From CAYTGM01 sp964437365 (GTDB taxonomy: Bacteria > Sumerlaeota > Sumerlaeia > SLMS01), in the NCBI GenBank assembly GCA_964437365.1, contig CAYTGM010000005.1, forward strand, positions 179,865-243,864: a stretch of 64,000 nucleotides of DNA, given 5' to 3'. The notes under the pieces were generated by a model. The model searched no databases. It was not told where the DNA came from and saw nothing but the letters and a program-made list of their open reading frames with translations. The translations under genes and the position numbers were made by a program. Position 1 is the stretch's first letter, and each line of letters begins with the position of its first letter. Below, piece by piece: positions 14,605 through 23,451 of this stretch.

Positions 14605-17046
14605 GTGCAGGTTTGCCATTTCATGCTGTCTTTAATCCGACTGAACCTTTTGAAACTCTTACGCAGCTGGCGCTGGCGTATCTTCAACGCACTGGTGCTC
14701 GTGCTTGTGTACTGGTTGGGTCGGTCGGCATTGCTGAAGACTGGAGGAGCTGTCTGGTTTGCAGGAAAGGAGCCGGGGTTTCTACTGGTCCAGGCAATTA
14801 TTGCCCTGGCTCTCATTATAAGTACCGTAGATATTGTTCACGAAGTTGAAAAGAAAGAAATCAGAAAGATTTACAGCTGTAGTCTGTGCTCTCCAATCAA
14901 GTGGATTCTCACTACTGTAATTTCTGTATTCCTGGCCTATCTTCCGGTCATGCTCGTAGCCATTTTCTGGTCGCCACTGGGAGCATACCGGGGTGGCTTT
15001 GAGGTCCTTTTCGCACCAAATATTATTATAACAATCCTTTACTGGATTCCTTTTCTATTCACAGTCAGTGCCCTCTCTCTCTTATTTACCGTGTTGCTCC
15101 GGTCTTATGCGACTTCCATTTTATTGAGTCTGATAACCACAACGTCATTATATATCTACCAGGCTCTTTACGCTCAGGTTTATCTGATACTCTATGAATA
15201 TCATCCGATCACAAAGTCTCCTATACCTTTCGAAGTGATGTTTGAGGACACGATTCGACTTGCTGCACCTGGGTTTCTCTCCCTTGGGCTGACACTGGTC
15301 TCGGTAGATTTCCGATCGATGAGGAATATCAGGACATTAGGAGTCAGGCCTGGTTCAGCATTGATACTGGCAGGACTTCTGATTCTGACACTCAATCCCG
15401 TGAATCTCGCGCAAAGAAAGAATTTTGAGACATTGGAAAGAAAGCTTTTCAAAAGCAACAATACTTTCGACCAAGTCACGCTGAAAGACCGGAAGGGCCA
15501 GCTTGAGAGGAGAAGCTACGACCTTTCTCGGGTGATTGACAACAAAGTGATAGACCTAGAATTCACACCTGAAAGACCAGCACACTCGGTACAGAAGTGG
15601 CAGTTTGGTATCTTTTCTGAAGGCGTTCGATTAGGGGACGCCCCCGCTTCTTCAAGTGGTGTGAAGTATAGACTGACCCCTGCAAGTGATGGACTCCGGC
15701 AATGGCAGGTCGCACTCAACCCAGCACTGATCAGATTTGACCGACTTGGAAGTTGGTACGGTATAGGGTTTGACTATGATGGAAATGAAGAGGAAGTTTA
15801 TACAGAGATATATTTGCCTCAACTGGCAGAGGGGAAAACATGGATATGCGATGGCATCATTGCAGCTTCACGTTCAGATTCAAAGGGGCAGGTGATCAAA
15901 GGTTATGCAGTTCATCCTGCAGCGCTTATCGGAACACAATACACAATTGAAGCCTCGAAGACATATAGAGAGATGGGTGTTCAGTTTTCATTTCTTGGAG
16001 ATCGAACAAGGTTGAACTCTGCTTTCCACCAGGTTTACGGCTCGGCATTTGAAAGAATATCGAGAATTATTGGAGGTGGAAATCGACCTTATGTTTTCTA
16101 TGAAGTTCCCCTTGGTAACCAATTCTCGGATCTTGCATTAAGCACAACCCTGATGGATGAGCTGGATTTACTCGTGGACGACCTGGACAATTACGAGAAC
16201 CCAACAAGAGAGAAGTTTCTTGAAAAGTTTTCCGTTTTTCAAAATGCTATTTTGAGGAAGTTCTTCGAAAGACACAGTCACCTCTATGAAGACAAATTTC
16301 TTTTCGGGGAATCACTCATCGTCTATCTCAATGAACATGCCCTTGGCGATACGGGTCGATGGAATCAAAGAAGAAACTTGAGAAGAGACCTTTATTTATT
16401 ACCTGCAACCAACTATCGTGATCTGGATGATTACCTTGCCATCAATCCTGGTGAGGAGAACTACTGGAATTCTTCCTACAATGAGGAGAACTCTCTCAGT
16501 AACATTGCAGAGGTAAAGACTCGAAGAGGAGTTGCCTTTCATCACCATCTGCGTTATGTAATAGGTGATGAAGAATGGTCGAAAACAATCTGGCGTCTAT
16601 ATAATCAGGAAGATGATTCACCGGTGATAAATGTAAAACTCTACGAGGAGATAGCGACTGAGTTATCAGGAAAGGACCTTTCATCGCTATTCGAGAGCTG
16701 GCTGGAGAAGGGATTCATTCCATCCGTGGAAATAGTTGAGGGTGAAGCAACGCTCTTGAGGAATGAAGAAGAGAATACCGTCAAATATATCACAGCTGTG
16801 AAGCTGAAAAACACCAGCGTTGAAAGCTTCGTATTACCTTTCGTTCTTCTGACTGAAGGGGGTGAGGTCAGGGATGAGATTATGATGGATCCTGGAGAGG
16901 AGTATCGCGTGGAATATGAACTCGAAAATCGCCCGATCTTTTTGGAGGTAGATCCTGTTGGCTGGCTCCCCTGGCGAAAAGATGACCAGGATCAGAAAAA
17001 GAGGAGACTCCAATTTAGAACCATCAAACAGGGTGAGGGTAATTAG
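14605..17046 (+). CDS. ABC-2-type permease fused to an M1-peptidase-like extracytoplasmic domain
   Basis: An 813-residue protein. Residues 1-270 contain about seven hydrophobic segments arranged as in ABC-2 permeases (for example FLLVQAIIALALIISTVDIV and WIPFLFTVSALSLLFTVLL). From about 290 it is soluble, ending near 790 with ELSGKDLSSLFESWLEKGFIPSVEI, a segment typical of the C-terminus of M1 aminopeptidase-like domains. Permease-M1 fusions are known in Bacteroidota. I found no HExxH here, so a peptidase activity is doubtful. The GTG at 14605 is called; ATG 14623 is an equally plausible start. It is followed by signal peptidase and a NatA-like ATPase that could power it, which is inference. 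Confidence 0.65.
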   Translation: MQVCHFMLSLIRLNLLKLLRSWRWRIFNALVLVLVYWLGRSALLKTGGAVWFAGKEPGFLLVQAIIALALIISTVDIVHEVEKKEIRKIYSCSLCSPIKWILTTVISVFLAYLPVMLVAIFWSPLGAYRGGFEVLFAPNIIITILYWIPFLFTVSALSLLFTVLLRSYATSILLSLITTTSLYIYQALYAQVYLILYEYHPITKSPIPFEVMFEDTIRLAAPGFLSLGLTLVSVDFRSMRNIRTLGVRPGSALILAGLLILTLNPVNLAQRKNFETLERKLFKSNNTFDQVTLKDRKGQLERRSYDLSRVIDNKVIDLEFTPERPAHSVQKWQFGIFSEGVRLGDAPASSSGVKYRLTPASDGLRQWQVALNPALIRFDRLGSWYGIGFDYDGNEEEVYTEIYLPQLAEGKTWICDGIIAASRSDSKGQVIKGYAVHPAALIGTQYTIEASKTYREMGVQFSFLGDRTRLNSAFHQVYGSAFERISRIIGGGNRPYVFYEVPLGNQFSDLALSTTLMDELDLLVDDLDNYENPTREKFLEKFSVFQNAILRKFFERHSHLYEDKFLFGESLIVYLNEHALGDTGRWNQRRNLRRDLYLLPATNYRDLDDYLAINPGEENYWNSSYNEENSLSNIAEVKTRRGVAFHHHLRYVIGDEEWSKTIWRLYNQEDDSPVINVKLYEEIATELSGKDLSSLFESWLEKGFIPSVEIVEGEATLLRNEEENTVKYITAVKLKNTSVESFVLPFVLLTEGGEVRDEIMMDPGEEYRVEYELENRPIFLEVDPVGWLPWRKDDQDQKKRRLQFRTIKQGEGN

Positions 17047-17110
17047 TTGATTCAAATGGTAAAGATTCTGCTGTGGATAGAATAGAGAACGACTCGAGGG
17101 AATTGTAAAA

Positions 17111-17650
17111 ATGGCGAACGATTATGAAAACAGGAAGAAGATCACTGCCTTCCGACTTATAGTATCGACCATTATACTTCTGGTTCTTGCCCTGACCTGG
17201 GGACTTTTTATGCGGGGTTCCCTGAGAGCGATGGAAATAGATAGCTCCTCTATGGAACCTACTTTGGCGGTCCATGACCGTCTCATTGTGAAGTTCAATA
17301 CTAAAGGTCCGTATCATAGAAACGAAATTGTGATTATTTCTCCTCCTAATGGGGAATCGGGCCCGGACTTTATCAAACGAATCGTAGCAGTTCCAGGGGA
17401 CAAGGTGGAATTTCGTAGCGGCCTTCTCTATGTAAATGGGGAAATATCGCCGCCGCCCGACGGACGGGCTGTCAGCCATGACCTGAAATATGCGACTTAT
17501 AATCTGGCCCCTGGAGAGTATTTTGTCATGGGTGATAATCGGGCAAAAAGTCTTGATAGCGAAGAGTTTGGGCCAATTGACGAGTCTCTTATCAGAGGAG
17601 TTCCCCTATACCGCTATTCTCCTCGTGCCCGCATGGGAAGTGTTGAATAG
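17111..17650 (+). CDS. lepB: Signal peptidase I
   Basis: A 179-residue type I signal peptidase. One N-terminal membrane helix (LIVSTIILLVLALTWGLFM) is followed by the catalytic Ser47 in SSSMEPTL, the catalytic Lys89 in FIKRIVAVPGD, and the conserved boxes FRSGLLYVNGE and YFVMGDNRAKSLDSEEFG. It cleaves Sec signal peptides on the outer face of the inner membrane. It is short, like Gram-positive SipS, with one helix rather than two. It sits between the large permease fusion and the NatAB-like pair on the same strand, so all four may be cotranscribed. Confidence 0.93.
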   Translation: MANDYENRKKITAFRLIVSTIILLVLALTWGLFMRGSLRAMEIDSSSMEPTLAVHDRLIVKFNTKGPYHRNEIVIISPPNGESGPDFIKRIVAVPGDKVEFRSGLLYVNGEISPPPDGRAVSHDLKYATYNLAPGEYFVMGDNRAKSLDSEEFGPIDESLIRGVPLYRYSPRARMGSVE

Positions 17651-17682
17651 TATTTACCCTCTTATGTTTTTTTCCGAAGGTC

Positions 17683-18459
17683 ATGTTCGGTCATCTTTCG
17701 AGGAATCACAGGTCAGATTTGATAAGCATCAAGAGAATTAGCAAACAATTCAAAACGGGTCTGTTCAGCACTACCACGGTGCTGGATGATGTTTCATTCT
17801 CCTGCGAGTCATCGGGCGTCACTGGACTTGTAGGGCCCAACGGTGCAGGCAAAACAACACTCCTGCGCATTCTTTCTACAGCCTTAAAACCAACTTCCGG
17901 GACAGCAGAGATTGCTGGTTTTGATATATGTACTGATTCAATAGCCGTTAGGAGAAAAGTTGGGTTCATGACGACAACCAGCGCGCTCTATGGAAGGCTG
18001 ACGGCACATGAAAACTTAATGTTCTTTGGAAGACTCTATGGAATGTCGACGAAGTACACAGAGTCACGTATTAATGAAATGTCAAAGATGCTCGATATGG
18101 GAGACTATCTGAATAAGAGATGCGACAAGTTGTCTCTTGGAATGAAGCAAAAGACAAACATTGCCCGTGTGTTACTTCACAACCCTGAAGTGATTATCCT
18201 GGATGAACCAACAACGGGCCTTGATGTGATGAGCCGAAGAGTTATACTGGACTTTATACGTGATTCAAGGGAATCAGGCAAAACTGTTCTTCTTTCGTCG
18301 CATCTAATGAATGAAATTGAAGATCTTTGCGACAAAATATCTATAATTTATAAGGGAAAGATATACTTTAGTGATACACTCAAGCATTTCAAGACCGAGT
18401 TCGGAGAGAACCTTGAAGAAGGATTTGTGAATTGTATATCCACGGAGAATAAAATTTGA
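17683..18459 (+). CDS. ABC transporter ATP-binding protein, NatA-like
   Basis: A 258-residue ABC ATPase. Walker A is GPNGAGKTT (51-59), the signature is LSLGMKQK, Walker B is VIILDEPTTGLD, and the switch His lies in LLSSHLMNEIE. The GLDVMSRRVILDFIRDSRESGKTVLLSSHLMNE segment is typical of NatA, the ATPase of Na+/drug exporters. A TTG at 17719, twelve codons in, has a better-spaced AGG and matches the usual N-terminus, so the true protein may be about 246 residues. The stop overlaps the TTG start of the permease gene (TTGA), establishing the pair. Confidence 0.9.
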   Translation: MFGHLSRNHRSDLISIKRISKQFKTGLFSTTTVLDDVSFSCESSGVTGLVGPNGAGKTTLLRILSTALKPTSGTAEIAGFDICTDSIAVRRKVGFMTTTSALYGRLTAHENLMFFGRLYGMSTKYTESRINEMSKMLDMGDYLNKRCDKLSLGMKQKTNIARVLLHNPEVIILDEPTTGLDVMSRRVILDFIRDSRESGKTVLLSSHLMNEIEDLCDKISIIYKGKIYFSDTLKHFKTEFGENLEEGFVNCISTENKI

Positions 18460-19982
18460 AGTATATACTCCTGATCTATTTCAAGGAATGGCTGGAAATC
18501 ATCCGGGACAAGAGAACGCTTCTGATGATGCTCGTAATCCCCGTTGTCCTGACACCACTGGTGATGATTGGAATTGGCAGATTTGCATTTAATGTTGCCA
18601 AAGAGCAAGCTGTTAAACCGGTAAAGGTCCTGGCTACAGAAGGATCGAAAGAGAAATATGAGGAGCTGATTTTTAAGTATTACAAGGAGAGCGATGTTGG
18701 AAAGCTACTGACTCTTGCCGAATCAGGAATCCCCGGACTTAAGAATGTTGGGGATTCTTCACTTGAACTCCCTAAGAAGCCAGAAGACCTCGAACAATTC
18801 GCGAGAGCAATTCGCAAGGTCCTCGACGAGGAATTCATCGAGAAAAGCTTAACTAACATGGGTGAGTTATCTGGATCATCACCATCAACTGAGGTTCCGT
18901 TCGAGTTAGGAGCAATGAACGACTTTGCGACCGTTCTTGTCCAGGGATATGTCCTGATCGACTTCATTGAACTTGAAGATCTGGAAGAGTATCAGGACCA
19001 GGAGGAAACAGAAGTACCAGCTTTACTTGCCGACTTTGAGAGAGCGAGTGATATATACAGCGCTTTCCAGAATAAAGAGATTCAAGCTGTACTCGATATA
19101 AAAGGTGAGGTTAACCTTGAAGAAAGAACGGCGTTGATTCTGGAGAATATCACGATTGTCAGAGATAAAAGCCGCCCTCTTTCTTTGCAGGCATACATGA
19201 GAATGAACTCCTCCATTCAAGCCATGAACCAAGAGTTTGCAGAGTCTCGGATCAATGCGCTAGGTTACAATGAACAGCTGCTGAGACCACTTCGAGTAAC
19301 GAAGGAAGGAGACATCGCAACATCCTCAGACTTCATCGTTGCGATTATTGGTGGTATTCTCCCCTACTTGATTATCACTTTTGCTTTTCTGGGTGGAATC
19401 CACCCGGCCATTGATATTGGATCAGGGGAAAAAGAAAGACAGACGCTCGAAACTCTTCTGGCGACACCTGTTTCGCGGGTTCATGTTGCTTTAGGTAAGT
19501 TCCTTGTTATTTTTACAACGTCAGCAACAGCAGCTCTCGCGGGTTTTGCCTCTATGGCGTTCTCGTTTTTTTATTTCGCGCCGCCGGTCCTGACTTCCCA
19601 GATTGACTTGAATCTTTCAGCGTCTCAATTCATTCACCTTCTATTGCTTTGTATCCCACCTGCTGCTGCGTTCGCGGGGCTCTTTCTGGCCATATCTATA
19701 TACTCGAGGAGTTTCAAAGAAGCCCAAAACTATCTCTCTCCCTTGCCGATCTTCTTAATCATTCCTGCAGGTGCTGCGATGATACCGGGGATCGAGCTCG
19801 ATGCTTATACATCGCTCATTCCCCTGGTGAACATCAGCTTGCTTTCAAAAGAAATTCTTACTGGCTATTGGGAAAATCTATATTTCGTGACAACCTTTCT
19901 TTCATGTATTCTCCTGGCAGCACTATGTCTAGCCTTCTGTATTTTTCAATTCAACCGCGAAGAAACACTCTTCAGATCATAA
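18456..19982 (+). CDS. ABC-2 family permease, NatB-like
   Basis: A 508-residue permease. One membrane helix near the N-terminus (TLLMMLVIPVVLTPLVMIGI) is followed by an extracytoplasmic region of about 270 residues. A bundle of about six helices comes next, with the conserved loop GSGEKERQTLETLLATPVSR, which is diagnostic for NatB/ABC-2 exporters of the DUF3526/CcmB-like clan. The start is TTG 18456, overlapping the ATPase stop, with GGAG about nine bases upstream. Together with the preceding ATPase it should form an exporter. The substrate (ions, lipid or peptide) is not known. The next gene is convergent, five bases away. Confidence 0.88.
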   Translation: MKYILLIYFKEWLEIIRDKRTLLMMLVIPVVLTPLVMIGIGRFAFNVAKEQAVKPVKVLATEGSKEKYEELIFKYYKESDVGKLLTLAESGIPGLKNVGDSSLELPKKPEDLEQFARAIRKVLDEEFIEKSLTNMGELSGSSPSTEVPFELGAMNDFATVLVQGYVLIDFIELEDLEEYQDQEETEVPALLADFERASDIYSAFQNKEIQAVLDIKGEVNLEERTALILENITIVRDKSRPLSLQAYMRMNSSIQAMNQEFAESRINALGYNEQLLRPLRVTKEGDIATSSDFIVAIIGGILPYLIITFAFLGGIHPAIDIGSGEKERQTLETLLATPVSRVHVALGKFLVIFTTSATAALAGFASMAFSFFYFAPPVLTSQIDLNLSASQFIHLLLLCIPPAAAFAGLFLAISIYSRSFKEAQNYLSPLPIFLIIPAGAAMIPGIELDAYTSLIPLVNISLLSKEILTGYWENLYFVTTFLSCILLAALCLAFCIFQFNREETLFRS

Positions 19983-19986
19983 GAGA

Positions 19987-21675
19987 TTAGTATTTGAAGC
20001 TGGACCCACCAATAAACTCACGAAGGAGCGAATGCCGCGGCACCATCTCCTGCTTGATGTTTCTGTAATAGGACATGAATTTCATAAGTCGTGCGGCTTC
20101 CGAATAAGCGGATGCTTCGCGAGGAACTTCTTGAAGCACCTGGAGGGCAAACTTGCGGAGTATGCATACTTCGTATGGAAGAGATGAGTTAAATATATAC
20201 TGGGCGTTATTCTGGTAAGGGAAAATGTTACGTTCTTCTCCCCTCCGGACACTTGGCCAACGAGTAATAGTTTCTACCCCGCTATACCCTCGGTACCGGG
20301 AATCTCTAACCAATCTTCTGATTAATCGTGCGTCACTACTCGCGATACGGTTATGGTCATCAATGTTCAGATGAGTCAGCGGGCTGATATAGACCTTAAA
20401 CTTGAGTCCATCAGGAAAGGTCGGAAGTAAACCAGGGTTGAGTGCATGTATGCCCTCAAGAATCAGTGGTTGTCCAGATTCCAGACGGACTTTTTTACCG
20501 GGCACAGGTTTTCCTTTAATGAAGTCAAACTTTGGAAGTGCAACGGTCTTACCGCTCATCAGTTCTCGAACGCATGCCTGAAGCAGCTCTACATCGATCG
20601 CTCCGAATGATTCAAAATCGAACTCACCGTTTTCATCTTTGGGAGTTTTTTCCCTTTCCACAAAGAAATCATCGAGACCTACAACGAGAGGCCTCAAACC
20701 ATTCACTCGAAGCTGTACGGAAAGTCGTTTGACTGTTGTCGTTTTTCCCGATGCTGAGGGCCCACTTAAAAGAATGATTCGCGGGCGCGAGGGATGATGC
20801 GTGATCTCATCAGCAAGACTTGAAAGTTTCTTCTCCTGCAGTGCCTCAGCAACCAGTATATATTCGTTGATTTTATTGGTATCTACGAGGGTATTGAGGT
20901 GAGCCACAGTTCTGATCCCAAGAATGCGCGACCAGTTTTCGTACTCCTGATAGACTTTGAAAAGCTTTTCTTCATGATGATACTGAGGCATCTCATCTGG
21001 CTTTCCATGAGGAGGGAAAAGGAGAACGAAACCAGGATCACACTGCTTGATGTCAAAAGATGTGAGGTACCCGGTAGATGGGAGCAGTTGTCCATAGAAG
21101 TGGTTGATATGATCACCACATCGATACACGCTAATTACATCGTCATCACGATAGCGAAGAAGCTCTACCTTGTCAGTCATTCCAGCTTCCGCGAAGAGCT
21201 GGCTGGCTTTCTTAATTGAGATCTCCTCTCGATGAAAAGGCTCATCTGCTTCAATAATACTTTTCATTCTTTCTTTTATTCGACTGATATCTGTACTGGA
21301 AAGATTCATGGGGGTGTCGTCGCTCAAGAGCTCATTGTACACCTCTCCATAGTATCCACGGTTAAGTGAGTGATTGATATACACCTTCAAGTCTGGAAAC
21401 AATTCCGCCACGGAGCGAATCAGGACAAAGGTTAAGCTTCGCCTGTAGATAAGCCCTCCATCTCGACTTGATAAGTCAATGAACGAGACCATGCCATCGC
21501 GATCTACTGGTCTCTCCATTGATGCGACTTTATTGTTAAACAAAACAGCGATGGGCTTCAGCCCTTTATCTGTGGTCGCTGGGGCAAGTTTGGAAACAGA
21601 TGTTCCAGAATCAACCTGCCTGACTTCTCCTGAAGAGAGTCTTACTTCAAACTTCTCATTCTTCTCTGATTCCAT
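19987..21675 (-). CDS. TGS-domain uridine kinase-like nucleoside kinase
   Basis: A 562-residue protein combining three parts: a TGS domain (about 8-68), a threonyl-tRNA-synthetase second-additional-like domain (about 75-240) with the YINHSLNRGYYGE signature, and a P-loop uridine kinase/phosphoribulokinase domain (about 297-500) with Walker A GPSASGKTT at 305-313. The VVGLDDFFVER and LILEGIHALNP motifs match uridine kinase. Proteins of this architecture are common in anaerobes and occur in Bacteroidota and spirochaetes as 'nucleoside kinase'. Their physiological substrate is not settled. The gene is monocistronic and convergent with the NatB-like gene. Confidence 0.9.
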   Translation of the reverse strand: MESEKNEKFEVRLSSGEVRQVDSGTSVSKLAPATTDKGLKPIAVLFNNKVASMERPVDRDGMVSFIDLSSRDGGLIYRRSLTFVLIRSVAELFPDLKVYINHSLNRGYYGEVYNELLSDDTPMNLSSTDISRIKERMKSIIEADEPFHREEISIKKASQLFAEAGMTDKVELLRYRDDDVISVYRCGDHINHFYGQLLPSTGYLTSFDIKQCDPGFVLLFPPHGKPDEMPQYHHEEKLFKVYQEYENWSRILGIRTVAHLNTLVDTNKINEYILVAEALQEKKLSSLADEITHHPSRPRIILLSGPSASGKTTTVKRLSVQLRVNGLRPLVVGLDDFFVEREKTPKDENGEFDFESFGAIDVELLQACVRELMSGKTVALPKFDFIKGKPVPGKKVRLESGQPLILEGIHALNPGLLPTFPDGLKFKVYISPLTHLNIDDHNRIASSDARLIRRLVRDSRYRGYSGVETITRWPSVRRGEERNIFPYQNNAQYIFNSSLPYEVCILRKFALQVLQEVPREASAYSEAARLMKFMSYYRNIKQEMVPRHSLLREFIGGSSFKY

Positions 21676-21900
21676 TTAATTTTGTACTCTATCTTCCTGA
21701 CTAAGATATCTCTGTCTTCTGTATTTTTCCTTTGAAGCGAAACAAAGGATGAGATCAATGGGTTTGTATCAAGTCAACGAATATGTCACATGACAAGGGC
21801 ACTTCGTACTCTCCATGTACCAACTCCACCTTGACGATTGTGCCCAGAAAGCCTACTCAATGGGACATGATCAGATGTTTATCATATCGGAGACATTGGC

Positions 21901-23436
21901 TTGGACACTGCATACCAGATATTTTGCAAAAAGGGGAAAATCCCCGGCTCAACCATTAAGATATCTTCTGAGCTAACCGTTGGTCGCGAGAGCTCCTGCG
22001 ACCTCGTGCTTGACGATCCAAAGGTCTCACGCGTTCATGGCGTTTTTCAAGTTCAGGATGGCTACCTGAACTATACAGATAATGGCTCCACAAATGGCTC
22101 TCTTGTTAATGGGAACAAGGTTAGTCGCGCTGTTCTGAAGACAGGCGATGTAATAAGAATCGGTACGAGCGAATTCGCGGTTATTGATGATACAGATTAT
22201 AATACCATCAATTTTGTGATGAGCGAATCAATGGTAACTGGAGTTTTGAATACGAAGTCTGTCCAGGTCGACGCGCTTGCAGAGAAGTTTTCTGAGATTT
22301 TCGAATACTATAAAGAACACCAGCCGGAATCAAGTGATGCTGAGAAGTATGAACTTGTCCGTACCCAAAGGTTGCTGAACGGCCTTCGTTCCATCTATAC
22401 AATGTCTCAATCGATCACAGAATTGATCCCACTCAAAGAGCTTTTGCCAAGAGTTGCAGAATGCATTTTCGATGTGTTTCAGGGAACGGAGAACCTGGCG
22501 ATCCTGTTATACGATGAAAAAAAGGGGAAGATGTTACCCTGCTTTGCATCATCAAGGTCTGGTGAAGGAGATGCCAGGCTTAATATCAGTCAAACAGTAC
22601 TTGATCGAGCAATTAAGGAAAAAGTAACACTAACGGCAAGCGATGTGATGGCGGACAGTGCATTTAAAATGAGCGAATCAATCATTGATAGTTCAGTTAA
22701 GTCTATCATCTGCGCACCCCTGGTTGCCGGCGAGAATGTCATTGGAGTCATATACCTGGACAATAGAAAAGCTAATGTTCAAGTGGATGAACTGGACGCA
22801 GAACTGGTGACTGCTTTTGCCAACCAATGTGCTGTAGCGATCGAGAATGCAAGGCTATGTGATACCCTTCAGGAGCATTACCATCAAACCCTGCAAACTT
22901 TGGTAAACGCAATAGAAGCAAGAGATGAATATACGAAAGGGCATACAGCACGTGTCAGCAAATACTCGGTTGGGACTGCTAAAGCTTATGGTCTTCCGCC
23001 GGAGAGAATCGACAAGATCAAGCTGGCGGCTGACCTCCATGATATAGGTAAAATTGGGGTGAGAGAAGGTTTAATTAATAAGCCCGGGAAACTGACTGAC
23101 ACGGAGTATATGAGTATTAAAGACCACGTGGAAATGGGAGAGAAGATACTACGACCCATTGCTCATCTTCGGGATATTTTACCATTCATCAGAGGCCATC
23201 ATGAAAAGTGGGATGGAAGTGGTTATCCTGACGGGCTTGTCGGCGAGGATTGTCCACTTGAAGCAAGGATAATTGCGATCGCAGATGTATTTGATGCCAT
23301 GACCAGTCAACGGAGCTACAATAACCCGTTATCGTTCTCAGAAGCCTTATCAAAAATCCAAGAGCTAAGTGGAAAGCATTTTGATCCTCGAATCGTTCGT
23401 GCTTTCGAGAAGTACGTTCAGGAAAACCTGGAGTGA
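21901..23436 (+). CDS. FHA-GAF-HD-GYP regulator (predicted c-di-GMP phosphodiesterase)
   Basis: A 511-residue cytoplasmic protein. Residues 20-95 are an FHA phosphothreonine-binding domain (LTVGRESSCDLVLDDPKVSR, then DNGSTNGSLVNG). Residues 160-320 are a GAF domain (ending GVIYLDNRKA and FANQCAVAIENARL). Residues 330-505 are HD-GYP with HDIGKIG (His380, Asp381), HHEKWDGSGYP (433-443) and the IADVFDAMTS helix, all intact. It should hydrolyse c-di-GMP under control of a phosphoprotein partner and a GAF ligand. The start is TTG 21901 with GGAG eight bases upstream. The Ser/Thr kinase at 37546-39846 is a conceivable partner, which is inference. Confidence 0.92.
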   Translation: MDTAYQIFCKKGKIPGSTIKISSELTVGRESSCDLVLDDPKVSRVHGVFQVQDGYLNYTDNGSTNGSLVNGNKVSRAVLKTGDVIRIGTSEFAVIDDTDYNTINFVMSESMVTGVLNTKSVQVDALAEKFSEIFEYYKEHQPESSDAEKYELVRTQRLLNGLRSIYTMSQSITELIPLKELLPRVAECIFDVFQGTENLAILLYDEKKGKMLPCFASSRSGEGDARLNISQTVLDRAIKEKVTLTASDVMADSAFKMSESIIDSSVKSIICAPLVAGENVIGVIYLDNRKANVQVDELDAELVTAFANQCAVAIENARLCDTLQEHYHQTLQTLVNAIEARDEYTKGHTARVSKYSVGTAKAYGLPPERIDKIKLAADLHDIGKIGVREGLINKPGKLTDTEYMSIKDHVEMGEKILRPIAHLRDILPFIRGHHEKWDGSGYPDGLVGEDCPLEARIIAIADVFDAMTSQRSYNNPLSFSEALSKIQELSGKHFDPRIVRAFEKYVQENLE

Positions 23437-23451
23437 TTTGCACGGGAAGGT

